A stretch of 64,000 nucleotides of DNA from G963555815 sp965249615 [NCBI: bacterium] (GTDB lineage Bacteria; UBA8248; JACPRG01), in the NCBI GenBank assembly GCA_965249615.1, contig CBDFMI010000005.1, forward strand, positions 372,001 through 436,000, written 5' to 3'. Shown piece by piece: positions 25,823 to 35,121 of this stretch. Positions within the stretch are counted from its first letter, which is position 1, and each line of letters begins with the position of its first letter. The position numbers were made by a program, and so were the translations under genes. Below the pieces are notes generated by a model. It was not told the origin of the DNA. It ran no database searches and worked only from the letters and a program-made list of their open reading frames with translations.

Positions 25823-26293
25823 CTAATTCGACATGGCCCTGAGCTTGGCGATCTGAATGAGTGCAGGCTTGTAGTCGGGTTCAATCTCGAGGGCCTTCTC
25901 GAATTCTGTCATGGCCTCGGTGTATTTTTTTTGGCGAAGATAGAGCCGACCCAAGTTTAAGTGGGGATAGTGATAGCACTCGTAACGCCTGGCCTTCATG
26001 GCCTTCTGAAGCCAGGGGATGGCCTCCTCATACATCTCCTTCTGGATAAAGTAGGCCCCGATGTCATTGTAAGGGTTCCCGAAATCGGGGTCCGTCTCAA
26101 TGGCCTTAAGACACTCCTCGATGGCCTGCTCCAAATCCCCCTGGTGGCTGTAGGCCCAGCCCAGGAAGGTGTAGGCCTCGGCGGTGGGCTGGACCTCGAT
26201 AGACCGCTGGTATATCTCAATGGCCTTCTCTAGGTCCCCTTTGCGGTGAAACTCCCAAGCCCGCTGAAAGAGTTCCTCAGCACCCTCACCCAT
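25823..26293 (-). CDS. TPR-repeat protein
   Basis: 156 residues from ATG 26293, which has AGGAGG 11 bases upstream. Three to four TPRs are visible, for example AWEFHRKGDLEKAIEIYQRS, AYTFLGWAYSHQGDLEQAIE and GRLYLRQKKYTEAMTEFEKA. No signal peptide. It is probably a cytoplasmic scaffold; partner unknown. A promoter is visible 62 bases upstream. Confidence 0.8.
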   Translation of the reverse strand: MGEGAEELFQRAWEFHRKGDLEKAIEIYQRSIEVQPTAEAYTFLGWAYSHQGDLEQAIEECLKAIETDPDFGNPYNDIGAYFIQKEMYEEAIPWLQKAMKARRYECYHYPHLNLGRLYLRQKKYTEAMTEFEKALEIEPDYKPALIQIAKLRAMSN

Positions 26294-26354
26294 AACCGAT
26301 TCGGCCTCCTGTCTCCCCTGCCCTGCCAAGATTCCGAGCGCCGCCCTTAAATTT

Positions 26355-26382
26355 ATTATGCCTTAGATCCGCCATGAAACAA
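26355..26382 (-). promoter_or_regulatory. Promoter of the TPR gene
   Basis: On the minus strand TTGTTT (26377-26382), a 16-base spacer, and CATAAT (26355-26360), followed 62 bases later by the TPR start. Confidence 0.45.
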
Positions 26383-26408
26383 CCCCTATCAAATGAGGAA
26401 ACCCATCT

Positions 26409-27422
26409 CTAGTCGTGGTAGGGAATGGGGGTTAGCAGGTTCTCGTTGTGGCGCATGTCCTCTTCAAGGCGCTCTCCCAGGGCCCGGGTCACGGGGCCCG
26501 GGCGCCCCTCCCCAATGGGCTGGCCATCGTACATGACGATGGGCACCACCCTGAGGCTCGTGCCGAGAAACATCATCTCAGCCGCTCGATAGGCCTCCTC
26601 CCGCGACACCTCCGACTGCTCCACCCCCGCCAGAACACCCTCCCTTTGGAGCTTTCGGGCGAGATCCAGGACTCGAAGGAGCGTGGTCCCCCTGAGGGCC
26701 CGCCGAAAAGGAGGCGCCTTGAACACTCGGTCCCGGGTCACAATGGCGACGTTCTTGTTTGAGCCTTCAGCCAGATGTCCCTCTTCGTCCACCCAGAGGG
26801 CGCTGTCAGCCCCGGCCTGACTCGCTTCAAGCTCAAGCAGGGCGTTGGGCTGATAGTTGCACCCCTTCATCTCGGCGAAAGCGGGATCCCGCAGAGGGAC
26901 GCGGCTCGTGATGACCTTCATCCCGTGGAGATGGAAGGAGGTGGGAATGGGGTCGGGCGCGGTGACGATAATGTAGATGTGGCGCTGGGGGCATTCTCCC
27001 GGACTGACCGAGAATCCCCCGGTGCCCCGCGACAGAAAGATGCGAAGCACCGCCTCCCGGGCCTGGGCCACCGCCGACGTCTCGAGGAGGAGAAGGCGGA
27101 TCTCGGCCTCCGTCGCCGGAAATGGAAGTCCCGCCAATTCCGCCGATCGTTTCAGGCGGGCCAGATGAGCGTCGAGTTGATACACCTTCCCCCCCACGAT
27201 GACGAAGGTCTCAAACACCCCGTCCCCTCGATGCACCAGGTGGTCGTCCAGGGGGATAGTCATCAGGCGGGGGTCAGTCACCACCCCCCCCAGGACGCTG
27301 GAGTACATGGCGAAATATCGGTCCCGGCGGGGGTCCTCCAGGGGAAGGGTCCCGCCGAGAACGTCGCTCGCTTTAAGATGGGGGACCTTTGGGGGAGGGG
27401 GCACGTTAGGTTCAGTCTCCAC
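26409..27422 (-). CDS. Class IV PLP aminotransferase
   Basis: 337 residues, fold-type IV (branched-chain/D-amino acid aminotransferase and aminodeoxychorismate lyase group). Seen: DHLVHRGDGVFETFVIVGGK near residue 62, RIFLSRGTGGFSVSPG near 148, EMKGCNYQPNALLELEASQA near 205 (the Lys is the likely PLP lysine), EGSNKNVAIV near 245, and EMMFLGTSLRVVPI near 290. The substrate cannot be assigned: BCAA aminotransferase, D-amino acid aminotransferase and PabC all share these motifs. About 38 residues precede the usual start, and no good ribosome-binding site is seen at GTG 27422. Confidence 0.8.
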   Translation of the reverse strand: METEPNVPPPPKVPHLKASDVLGGTLPLEDPRRDRYFAMYSSVLGGVVTDPRLMTIPLDDHLVHRGDGVFETFVIVGGKVYQLDAHLARLKRSAELAGLPFPATEAEIRLLLLETSAVAQAREAVLRIFLSRGTGGFSVSPGECPQRHIYIIVTAPDPIPTSFHLHGMKVITSRVPLRDPAFAEMKGCNYQPNALLELEASQAGADSALWVDEEGHLAEGSNKNVAIVTRDRVFKAPPFRRALRGTTLLRVLDLARKLQREGVLAGVEQSEVSREEAYRAAEMMFLGTSLRVVPIVMYDGQPIGEGRPGPVTRALGERLEEDMRHNENLLTPIPYHD

Positions 27423-27482
27423 TTAATAGAGAGGGCTCCACGCGCTCTTTCTGGCCAGGGAGAAGTCCGGCGGGGTTTTCTC

Positions 27483-28874
27483 TCAGGCGCGCCAGAGGAA
27501 GAAGATGACGGCGGCGAAGACAAGACTAAAAAGGGCAAGCTCAACCCTCCTCCCGCTGAAGGCGGACAAAAGCCTTGTCTGAAGATAAGCCAGCGTCCCG
27601 GTGTGGGCCCGCTCCAGGCTGGCCCGCTCACGCTCTGCCCTTTGGGTGTACAGCCTCACCTGGGCGGGGTCGAGGTTGGGGGGGGGATTTTCGAAGAGCT
27701 CGATGGCCAATCCGTAATGGCGCACACCCTCCTGCCAGGCCCCTTCCAGAGAGCGATAGACATTCGCCAGCTCGTAGTGAATCAGGGGGTCTTCCGGAGT
27801 CCAATGGATGGCCCTGGCATACGCCTCCGCTGCCTCCTGCGGTCGTCCCTCCTGGATAGCCCGCTCGGCAGCGCTCACCTGCCTTACGGCCGCCCGCCTT
27901 CGGTAGGCAGGATGTTTAGCGTCCACCTGGACAAAGCCCGCTTCGATGGCCTCAGCCCACTCCCTCATCTGTGCGACCGAACCCTCCGAGGTGTGGGCGA
28001 CCAGCAGCTCCCTCGCTCGCTGATAGGCCTGCAGGGCCTGGGACTCTCGCCCTCTCATCCTCTCGTAGGTCTTCCCCACCCGAATATACAGGGCAACGCT
28101 CTCGGGCAACCATCGCAGGGCTGTCAAGTACCCCTCTAAGGCCACACTGTATTTCTCGCCCCCAAAATCGAAATCCGCGCCGTCCCGATAGAGGTAGACC
28201 AGGGCCCGCCTCGGTCCTTCGAAGTTGGGATCCAGGGAGACGGCACGCTGCCAGGACTCCTCGGCCTCTTGATTTTTTTCCTCGCTGAGGAGACGGCGAC
28301 CACGGTGGAGCAGATAGGTGGCCCACTTCCGACGGGCCTCTGGGTCTTCGGGAGAACGTTCCAGGACTCGTCGCGCCTCCCTCCCCTCAAAAAAGGCCTG
28401 AAGGGAGTCTCTTTCCTTCCCTGCTCCGGAGAAGCTGAGGGGCCGAAACGCAGCCCAGGCCTCCAGGACCTCCATCGCACGAGGTTCCTCAGGGTCTAAC
28501 TCCAGGACGGCTTGGTAGAGGCGAATCGCTCGCTGATAATCCCCCTCGGCGATGGCCACATCGGTAAATGTCAGGAGGACGACGGGGAGCTCAGGGGAAC
28601 GGCTGAGGAGGCTTTCCAGGATACCTCGCGCCTCAGAAAATCTCTTCGCCTCAAGAAGGGAGAGGGCCAACTGTCGGCCGATCTCGGTCTCTTCGGGGCA
28701 AAGAGAAAACGCCCTCTCCAAGAGGGACGTCCTCAAGGAGGCCTCTGTCGTATTCTCAGCCTGAGCGAGATGCTCCGCCGCGGTCCCGCAATCCGCCCCG
28801 CTTGCCACTGACGAAAGCAAAAGGGTGAGCAGGAAAGAAATGAGCGTATAGGACATCCAGCGGGAGCGTTTCAT
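27483..28874 (-). CDS. Exported TPR protein with C-terminal membrane anchor
   Basis: 463 residues. A signal peptide (LISFLLTLLLSSVASGADC) suggests export, and a cysteine follows the cleavage region. At least seven TPR-like repeats occupy residues 30-400, including ALSLLEAKRFSEARGILESL, EGDYQRAIRLYQAVLELDPE and ALYIRVGKTYERMRGRESQA. A final hydrophobic helix (LALFSLVFAAVIFFLW) ends the protein. It may be a periplasmic scaffold. It follows the GT2 gene by one base, so the two are likely translated together. Confidence 0.75.
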   Translation of the reverse strand: MKRSRWMSYTLISFLLTLLLSSVASGADCGTAAEHLAQAENTTEASLRTSLLERAFSLCPEETEIGRQLALSLLEAKRFSEARGILESLLSRSPELPVVLLTFTDVAIAEGDYQRAIRLYQAVLELDPEEPRAMEVLEAWAAFRPLSFSGAGKERDSLQAFFEGREARRVLERSPEDPEARRKWATYLLHRGRRLLSEEKNQEAEESWQRAVSLDPNFEGPRRALVYLYRDGADFDFGGEKYSVALEGYLTALRWLPESVALYIRVGKTYERMRGRESQALQAYQRARELLVAHTSEGSVAQMREWAEAIEAGFVQVDAKHPAYRRRAAVRQVSAAERAIQEGRPQEAAEAYARAIHWTPEDPLIHYELANVYRSLEGAWQEGVRHYGLAIELFENPPPNLDPAQVRLYTQRAERERASLERAHTGTLAYLQTRLLSAFSGRRVELALFSLVFAAVIFFLWRA

Positions 28875-28875
28875 C

Positions 28876-29595
28876 TCAATCGTAAAGGCCTCTCAAAACG
28901 TTGAATCGGACCTTCAAGAGACCCAGGAAAGAGCGCAGGGAATCTCGAAGGAGGTGAACCCGGCTTCCCCCGGCGTTGGACCATCGTACCGGAATCTCTT
29001 TGACTTTGATGCCGCGACGGCCCGCGATGCAGAGAATCTCGGCGTCGAAACTCCAATCGTCAAGGGTCTGGCGAGAGAAGATCTCTTTGGCCGCCTCTCG
29101 TCTAAATGTCTTGAACCCGCACGTGAAATCGCTCACGGAGGTCCCGGTGGAACCCCGGGAGAGAGAGGTGAACACCCGGCCCATCCATTCGCGCAAGAAG
29201 GACTGATGTTGTTCAATCTGGGCGCCCGCTGTGCGGCGAGTCCCGATGACTACCGGAAAACCCTTCTCGAACCACTCCTGCATCCGATCCCACTCCTCAA
29301 CGGGAGTCGAGAGGTCTGCGTCCATAAAGAGGACAACATCTCCCCGAGCGGCCAGCACCCCCTGCTTGACGGCATAACCCTTTCCCCGGTTGCAACCGTT
29401 GGACAGAAGTTGCAGGTCCCCTCGGTCTCCCATAGAAGCTCGGACAAGCTCCGCGGTTCCATCCGTGCTCCCGTCATTCACGACGAGGATCTCGTATTCC
29501 AGCCCTCTGGCGGAGACGAAGTCCCTCACCCGGGTCAAACACCGGGCAAGCGATCTTTCTTCGTTGTAGGCGGGAATCACAATGGAAAGGTCCAT
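28876..29595 (-). CDS. GT2 polyprenyl-phosphate sugar transferase (DPM1-like)
   Basis: 239 residues. A soluble GT-A enzyme: LSIVIPAYNEERSLARCL at the N-terminus, EILVVNDGSTDGTAELV near 38, VLFMDADLSTPVEEW near 90 (the DxD-like metal site), and later SVSDFTCGFKTFRREAAKE and LDDWSFDAEILCIA. This pattern is typical of dolichyl/undecaprenyl-phosphate mannose or glucose synthases without the C-terminal membrane segments. It should charge a lipid carrier with one sugar for transfer outside the cytoplasm. The acceptor system is not visible here. Confidence 0.82.
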   Translation of the reverse strand: MDLSIVIPAYNEERSLARCLTRVRDFVSARGLEYEILVVNDGSTDGTAELVRASMGDRGDLQLLSNGCNRGKGYAVKQGVLAARGDVVLFMDADLSTPVEEWDRMQEWFEKGFPVVIGTRRTAGAQIEQHQSFLREWMGRVFTSLSRGSTGTSVSDFTCGFKTFRREAAKEIFSRQTLDDWSFDAEILCIAGRRGIKVKEIPVRWSNAGGSRVHLLRDSLRSFLGLLKVRFNVLRGLYD

Positions 29596-29699
29596 CCTTC
29601 CCCTCTTCTAGCCAAAGAAAACACCTGTGGAGAATTCTCCACATCATGAAGGGGAAATTCAACTATCCCATTACCCAGGACATTGGCGGCAATCAGAGA

Positions 29700-30515
29700 T
29701 CAAGTGCCCTTCAGGTCCCCCTGAAGACGTTCCTGATACCACCCCACCTGACGGAAAAGCCCCCGAAGCACTCGAACGTCGCGGGAATTTAAATTCGCTC
29801 GGCCCAGAAGCCGCCTGAGGTAATTCATCATCCGCTCTGGGTTCCGGGGGTCGAGGAACCCCACTTCAAGGAGCACGCTCTGGATGTGGCCGTAGAGCCC
29901 CTCCAGCTCCTGAGCTCTGGCCAAGGGGGGTGGGGAGGGAAGCGGCTGGGTTTGGAGGGCCTGAAAAACCTCGTAGCAGAGGATGAGGACTGCCATGGCC
30001 AAATTGAGGGAGGGGAAGGCCGAGTGAGCGGGGATGAGGACCAGCTCGTGGCAGGACTGAAGATGTTCATTGGAGAGCCCTACGTTCTCGGACCCAAAGA
30101 CCAGGGCCACGGGATAGCGCTGGGCCACCTCCAGGATGCGGGGAGCCGCGTCGCGGGGCGTGAAGGTCGGCTGGCGCATCTTCCCCCTTCGCCGGGTCGC
30201 CCCCATGACAAGGGCACAGTCCGAGACCGCTTCAGACAGGCTGTCATGCCGCCGAGCCCCGTAGAGGACATCCTTGGCGTACATGGCCATCTTTCTGGCG
30301 TCAGCATTGACGGGATCCGCCCCAAGGACAAGACGAAGGTCTTCGAGACCCATGTTCTTCATCCCCCGGGCCGATGCCCCGATGTTGCCGGAGATCCGGG
30401 GCTCCACGAGGACAACTCGAACCTGGCGGAGGATCTCGGCGCCGGGCACCACGGGAAGTCCCTCGTTGTCTTCAGGGTCGTATTCCATCTCTTCCGACCT
30501 CTCCTCTTTCGGCAT
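29700..30515 (-). CDS. trmJ: tRNA 2'-O-methyltransferase, TrmJ/TrmH family
   Basis: 271 residues, SPOUT (SpoU) fold with a C-terminal extension as in TrmJ. Motif 1: VVLVEPRISGNIGASARGMK near residue 33. Motif 2: VALVFGSENVGLSNEHLQ near 138. Motif 3: IPAHSAFPSLNLAMAVLILC near 162, which together form the knotted SAM site. TrmJ methylates position 32 of several tRNAs. The helical C-terminal part (QSVLLEVGFLDPRNPERMMN then YLRRLLGRANL) is typical of TrmJ. It is divergent from the aminotransferase at 30591. Confidence 0.85.
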   Translation of the reverse strand: MPKEERSEEMEYDPEDNEGLPVVPGAEILRQVRVVLVEPRISGNIGASARGMKNMGLEDLRLVLGADPVNADARKMAMYAKDVLYGARRHDSLSEAVSDCALVMGATRRRGKMRQPTFTPRDAAPRILEVAQRYPVALVFGSENVGLSNEHLQSCHELVLIPAHSAFPSLNLAMAVLILCYEVFQALQTQPLPSPPPLARAQELEGLYGHIQSVLLEVGFLDPRNPERMMNYLRRLLGRANLNSRDVRVLRGLFRQVGWYQERLQGDLKGT

Positions 30516-30590
30516 TATAGGAACCCTGGAGACCTCTCACAAGAAAGCCAAGGGCGTCGTGTAGAATGGACCCACGGGAGGAGAGTCCAG

Positions 30591-31762
30591 ATGCCCCTAT
30601 CCAGACGGGTTCAGGGTTTCACCGAGTCTGTCATCCGCGGCATGACGCGGGAGTGCGTGAAATATGGAGGGATCAACCTCGCCCAAGGCTACCCCGACTT
30701 TGACGCCCCGAAGAGATAAAGATCGCCGCTCTTCGGGCCATCCAAGACGGCCATAACCAATACGCCATCACCTGGGGAACCCCCTCCATTCGGAAGGCCA
30801 TTAGCCACAAGGTCAAAATCTATCAGGGACTCGAGATAGACCCCGAGGAGGAGATCACGGTCGTCTGTGGGGCAACGGAGGGGATGATGGCCACGCTGAT
30901 GGCCCTTTTGAATCCCGGTGAGGAGGTGATCATCTTCGAGCCCTTCTATGAAAACTATGGCCCCGACTCCATCCTCTCGGGCTCGGTCCCCCGCTATGTC
31001 CCCCTGAGGCCCCCCGCTTTCACCTTTTCCCCCGAGGAACTTCGGGCGGCGTTTACGCCGAAGACCCGGGCCATTATCGTCAATACTCCCCACAACCCCA
31101 CTGGCCATGTTTTTAGCCAGAAAGAGCTCGAGACCATCGCAAGCCTCTGCTTGGAGTTTGACGTAACGGCCGTGACGGACGAGGTCTACGAACACATCCT
31201 CTTCGACGGCCGCCGCCACTTAAGTCTCGCCACGCTCCCTGAGATGCGGGAGCGGACGGTCACCATCACAAGCCTCTCGAAGACTTACAGCGTGACGGGC
31301 TGGCGGGTAGGCTACGTCCTGGCGCCTCCTGCCATCACCTCAGGGATCCGAAAAACTCACGACTTCCTCACCGTGGGAGCCCCCGCCCCCCTTCAGGAGG
31401 CCGCCGCAGCCGCCCTCTCCTTCCCTGACAGCTACTACCAAGAGCTTCAGGTGATGTATGAACGTAAAAGAGGTCTTCTCGCGGGCTATCTAGAGGAAGC
31501 GGGCATCCACTTTTACATGCCCCAGGGGGCCTACTACATCCTGGCCGACATCTCAGGCTTTGGTTTCCCCGACGATACGGCCTTCGCGATGCACCTCATC
31601 CAGGAGCATGGCGTCGCCACGGTCCCGGGGAGCAGCTTCTACCACGCCCCCCCGCTCGGTCGGGAGTTTGTTCGCTTCACCTTTTCCAAGAAGGACGAGA
31701 CGTTAGGAGCGGCGGGCAAGAATCTTCAAAACCTGAAATCTGCGACTCAAAACCCTTCTTAA
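30591..31762 (+). CDS. Class I/II PLP aminotransferase, one-base frameshift near the start
   Basis: About 390 residues if repaired. From ATG 30591 (GGGAGGAGAG five bases upstream) it reads to GGINLAQGYPDFDAP and stops at 30719. The next frame continues EEIKIAALRAIQDGHNQYAI and then TWGTPSIRKAI, ATEGMMATLMALLNPGEEVI, NTPHNPTGHVFS and the PLP lysine in SLSKTYSVTGWRVGY. One C missing from CCCC (30706-30709) explains the break. The family includes aspartate, kynurenine and methionine aminotransferases; the substrate is not assigned. The only ATG of the downstream frame (30884) would lack the N-terminal 95 residues. A homopolymer error is likely. Confidence 0.82.
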
Positions 31763-32415
31763 ATTCCATACCTAAAAAGATACAAAACAATTTTGATGTA
31801 TTCGTTCACCACGAAGACGAGCTCTCGTTCCCGCGTCCACCAGCGGTCCAGAACATAATCCTCTTCTTCCAGGGGGACAGAGGCAATGGAGATCTGAACG
31901 GGGGAGCCGCGGAACACCCGCTTAAAGGTAAAAGCCGCGCGCCGAGAGTGGAAGGCGCTGGTCAGGATGACGGCAGAACGAAATTCGTGTTTCTCGAGCA
32001 CCTCCCGGGAGACCAGAGCATCCTCTTGGGTGCTGGTCACGCCATCCTGAAGGATGAGGTCCTCGGGGCGGATGCCGAGAGAGAGCGCGTTCGCCCTGAC
32101 CGCCTCCGGAATGCTCATACCCAGGAAACCCAGGCGATCCTGCAGATCAAAGGGCAAAAAGAGTTTTTTCGCCCTACCCTCCCGATAGAGCTCAATGCCG
32201 CGTCCCACCCGAAGACTCCCGCCGCTCAAAGCGACTACCACGTCGGCCTGGCCGATGGGTTCGTCAACGATGAGAAATCTCGCCGCCGCCCCCAGCCACA
32301 GGGGGTGGGTCAGGACCAGCGCCAGGAAAAAACCGAGGATGGAAAAAACCCACCACCGACCCCGTCTCGAAGAAACCCTTTTGGTCCCGGCTTCGGAAGG
32401 GGCGCTCTTTTCCAC
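31759..32415 (-). CDS. YdcF/ElyC-like DUF218 membrane protein
   Basis: 218 residues. One N-terminal membrane segment (about 22-45) is followed by a DUF218 domain: ADVVVALSGGSLRVGRGIEL, then GVTSTQEDALVSREVLEKHE and SAVILTSAFHSRRAAFTFKR. DUF218 proteins such as ElyC and SanA act at the envelope, some in undecaprenyl-linked wall synthesis; the exact role here is unknown. The 3' end overlaps the aminotransferase stop by four bases (convergent). Confidence 0.82.
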   Translation of the reverse strand: MEKSAPSEAGTKRVSSRRGRWWVFSILGFFLALVLTHPLWLGAAARFLIVDEPIGQADVVVALSGGSLRVGRGIELYREGRAKKLFLPFDLQDRLGFLGMSIPEAVRANALSLGIRPEDLILQDGVTSTQEDALVSREVLEKHEFRSAVILTSAFHSRRAAFTFKRVFRGSPVQISIASVPLEEEDYVLDRWWTRERELVFVVNEYIKIVLYLFRYGI

Positions 32416-32418
32416 GGC

Positions 32419-32823
32419 CTATGAGGGTTCCCTACTCGGCCCGGCCATCGGGAGGTTGTCCAGAAATTCCTGCAGGTTTGAAGGAGAGGAGGCCTCAAAG
32501 GGGATAAGGAGACGTTCGACCACCTCTCCCCCCACAATGTGGCGCTCTACAATCTCCTTTACATCTTGCGGGCTTCCCACCCAGTACCACACGGCATCGG
32601 GATAGACAACGACCGTGGGGCCATATTCGCAGGCGTCAAGACACCCTGCGCGGTTTGCCCGGACCTCTCCGACAAGACCATGGCGCTTGATCTCGGCCTT
32701 AAAGAGCTCCCGCAAAGGGCCGGCCCCGCGCTCCATACAGCATCCCTTGGGATTCCCCGGCTCCCTCTCGTTTTCACAGATGAAGATGTGACGTTTGAAT
32801 GGAGGCAAGGCCCCTCCCCTCAT
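32419..32823 (-). CDS. Thioredoxin-like [2Fe-2S] ferredoxin
   Basis: 134 residues. Four cysteines are placed as in the thioredoxin-like ferredoxins: the first in FICENEREPG, the second in KGCCMERG, and the last pair in RAGCLDACEYGPTVVVYPD. This is a NuoE-like single-domain electron carrier. A C-terminal tail of about 35 residues follows the core. It heads a minus-strand pair with the DUF218 gene (three bases apart). Confidence 0.87.
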   Translation of the reverse strand: MRGGALPPFKRHIFICENEREPGNPKGCCMERGAGPLRELFKAEIKRHGLVGEVRANRAGCLDACEYGPTVVVYPDAVWYWVGSPQDVKEIVERHIVGGEVVERLLIPFEASSPSNLQEFLDNLPMAGPSREPS

Positions 32824-32981
32824 GCCCTAACCGGGCGACCCCGGCTGGCGCCGGAAACACAGAAATTATAACACAGGGGATAACGACCAGACGGTCTAAA
32901 GGTAATTGATCTATAGCGGTTTAATCAAAAAACAGCGCTTCTCTCAAGCGCCCGGCGGTTGGAAAGACCCCGCCCTCTTCT

Positions 32982-33155
32982 TTACTCCTCTTCCTCGACA
33001 AGAGGCTCAAAGTCTTCTTTATTGGCCCCGCACACAGGGCAGTTCCAGTCGTCCGGGATATCCTCAAAGGACGTCCCTGGAGCGATACCGCTGTCCGGAT
33101 CCCCCTCCTCAGGATTATAGGTGAAGCCACATACATTGCACTGCCATTTCGCCAT
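32982..33155 (-). CDS. Rubredoxin
   Basis: 57 residues, typical rubredoxin size. The two iron-binding loops are [20 protein letters not shown] and [16 protein letters not shown], giving four cysteine ligands for one iron; FEDIPDDW lies between. It ends in an acidic tail. GGAGAGCGGG precedes the ATG. It carries single electrons in the cytoplasm, for example to oxygen- or peroxide-reducing enzymes. The 2Fe-2S ferredoxin lies 160 bases further along the same strand. Confidence 0.95.
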   Translation of the reverse strand: MAKWQCNVCGFTYNPEEGDPDSGIAPGTSFEDIPDDWNCPVCGANKEDFEPLVEEEE

Positions 33156-33276
33156 CCCGCTCTCCTTTTACTGAAAACAACGTAGCCACCTGGATCCATT
33201 CAGATCCAGGAACTCGCCCAGATGGGCTTGCCACTCTCTCCGGGCAGCGAATTTCTAACACCGCTTTCCGGCCTTG

Positions 33277-33774
33277 TCAATCCTTGCGACGCCCTGCGAC
33301 GGCCTTTCGGAGGGACCGGGACTTGGAGGAGGCCCGTTGGGGGAAGTGGTCGACGAAGGCCCGAAGGACATCGGTCTCAGTGATGAGTCCCGCCAACTCA
33401 CCGTTCTTCTTCACCACGGGCAAACACCCAATCTTCTTCTTCAGCATCATCCGGGCCGCCGCTTGCACAGAGGTCTTCGTAGTTGCTGTCTGAACCTTTT
33501 GGGTCATGACCTCGGAGACATGGATAGATTCGAGGAAAAGGTTCTGGTCGGTCGTCGAGTGTTTGAGCAAAGTGGTGAGAGAAGCCCGAAGGAGGTCCCG
33601 CTGGCTCACCACGCCAATCAGTTTGCCCCCCCTCACCACGGGGAGGTGGCGGATATTGCCAAGTCCCATGATGTCCTGGGCGAGTTTCAGGGTCTCATCA
33701 AGGCTGATAGAGACAACCCGCTTCGTCATGTAGTCCCCGACCAAGATCTCTGCTTTCGCTTTTAGTGTCCCCAT
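33277..33774 (-). CDS. Protein with a pair of CBS domains
   Basis: 165 residues. Two CBS domains: residues 10-70 (VGDYMTKRVVSISLDETLKL, VVRGGKLIGVVSQRDLLRA) and residues 85-148 (VSEVMTQKVQTATTKTSVQA, GCLPVVKKNGELAGLITETD). CBS pairs bind adenosine nucleotides and act as energy or redox sensors. No other domain is attached. Its start overlaps the stop of the monooxygenase gene by one base, so they are co-translated. Confidence 0.9.
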   Translation of the reverse strand: MGTLKAKAEILVGDYMTKRVVSISLDETLKLAQDIMGLGNIRHLPVVRGGKLIGVVSQRDLLRASLTTLLKHSTTDQNLFLESIHVSEVMTQKVQTATTKTSVQAAARMMLKKKIGCLPVVKKNGELAGLITETDVLRAFVDHFPQRASSKSRSLRKAVAGRRKD

Positions 33775-34079
33775 TAGCCTGTCTCCGTCGTCTCGAAGAC
33801 CTCGTGGATCTCAAGGACATTCGGTCCCGCGAACATCTCGGCTGGAGGGGGATCGGCATGGGCCTTATGGAAAGATTCGCTCTTCGTCCACGCCTCGAAG
33901 GACTGCATGTCTTTCCAATAGGTCTTAACGATGTAGGGCTGACCCCGGATGGGGCGAAGGACCTCGTTTCGGATGAAGCCTGGGCTTTGGTCGACAAGTC
34001 CCGCCCGGCCCCGGAAGCGCTCCTCAAAGGACGCTTCATGGCCTTTGGCGATTGAGATACGGTTGGCGACTACAATCAT
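33774..34079 (-). CDS. Antibiotic-biosynthesis-monooxygenase/heme-oxygenase-like protein
   Basis: 101 residues, ABM (dimeric alpha-beta barrel) fold: MIVVANRISIAKGHEASFEE, QSPGFIRNEVLRP, and YIVKTYWKDMQSFEAW followed by ESFHKAH. Asn in VANRI, Trp in FEAW and His in FHKAH match the positions of the IsdG-type heme-degradation triad, so heme breakdown is a reasonable guess. Other ABM proteins have different roles. It forms an overlapping pair with the CBS gene. Confidence 0.72.
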   Translation of the reverse strand: MIVVANRISIAKGHEASFEERFRGRAGLVDQSPGFIRNEVLRPIRGQPYIVKTYWKDMQSFEAWTKSESFHKAHADPPPAEMFAGPNVLEIHEVFETTETG

Positions 34080-34208
34080 CTCATCCCCCTCTGGGCCCTC
34101 TTATCGACTGTCACAGGAACGGATCCTCCGTTCACCGCTTAACTCGAATCGCGAAATTCTCTCGAATGAGCACCTCTTTATCTTTATCCTTTATTTGAAC
34201 CGGCGACG

Positions 34209-34991
34209 TCAGGGGAATGGCTTACGAAGACGAGATTCGGACTTGGAGGCAAAGCGGCTTTCCGGATAATCGGTCAAGAGTCGCTGGTAGGCCTCGGTGG
34301 CTTTCTCGTAGTTCTCTTCTTTGAGGTAGGATTCCGCCAAAAGAAAGAGGGCCGCGTCCGAGACGGAGGTCTCCGGAAATTCATCCAAAAGTCCTTCCAA
34401 CCGCGGAATGGCGGAGTGGTAGAGCTTCCTACCGAAATAGAAGTCGCTGATGTAGTACTGGTTCTGGGCAATATTCTCCTCACAAATATGAATCTTCGGA
34501 AGGGCTTCCTGGACCTGGGGCGCCCCTGGAAACTGGGCCGCCAGCTTGCGGAAGTTCGTCAGGGCTTCCCGCGTCAGCGTCTGATCCCGGTCGATGCTGT
34601 TGAGGCGCTCAAAATCACTCATCGCGAGAAAGTAGTAGGCCCGAGCTGTCTGAGGGTTCACCGGGTAGAGTTGCACAAATTTCTCGAATTGGAACTTGGC
34701 TTCCTGATACTGCTCGGCGTTATAGAAAGAGTCTGCGAGGCTCATGAGGGCCTCACTTCGAAGGTTGCTCTCGGGAAACTCCTGAAGAATTCTGTTGAAG
34801 GCCTCACGAGCGCGCTCAAACTTGCGGGCCTTCAGATCGTCCTGCCCAAGGACGAAGAGCTCGCCCGCCGAGCGCTCCTGCTCTGTCGCCTTGCGGCCCG
34901 CACACCCCTCAATCACCACCCCGGTCAAAAGGAGGGTGGCCAGGAGGAAACCGACTTTCTTGCAGATGGCGCCCCAACGTCTCCCAAACAT
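34209..34991 (-). CDS. bamD: Outer-membrane assembly lipoprotein BamD
   Basis: 260 residues. A signal with lipobox (VIEGC) anchors it to the outer membrane. Five TPR units follow, as in BamD/YfiO: LGQDDLKARKFERAREAFNR, ADSFYNAEQYQEAKFQFEKF, ARAYYFLAMSDFERLNSIDR, ISDFYFGRKLYHSAIPRLEG and AESYLKEENYEKATEAYQRL. SIDRDQTLTREAL is the BamD-specific segment in the third repeat. It works with BamA to insert outer-membrane proteins such as LptD. Confidence 0.9.
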   Translation of the reverse strand: MFGRRWGAICKKVGFLLATLLLTGVVIEGCAGRKATEQERSAGELFVLGQDDLKARKFERAREAFNRILQEFPESNLRSEALMSLADSFYNAEQYQEAKFQFEKFVQLYPVNPQTARAYYFLAMSDFERLNSIDRDQTLTREALTNFRKLAAQFPGAPQVQEALPKIHICEENIAQNQYYISDFYFGRKLYHSAIPRLEGLLDEFPETSVSDAALFLLAESYLKEENYEKATEAYQRLLTDYPESRFASKSESRLRKPFP

Positions 34992-35121
34992 TTTTGTCCT
35001 TCCCCTCTCCCATCCATGTTAATGCCCCTTCGCACACCCGTCAACGCCAAACGCCCCGCCGACCCTTGACCCCTCCAGGGGGATTATGCGAACGTGGAGG
35101 GGTTTATATTTGGAGGTTTAC

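Noticed and set aside
26775-28139. Plus-strand open frame of 454 residues
   Set aside because: It is antisense to the class IV aminotransferase and the TPR gene, both well supported.
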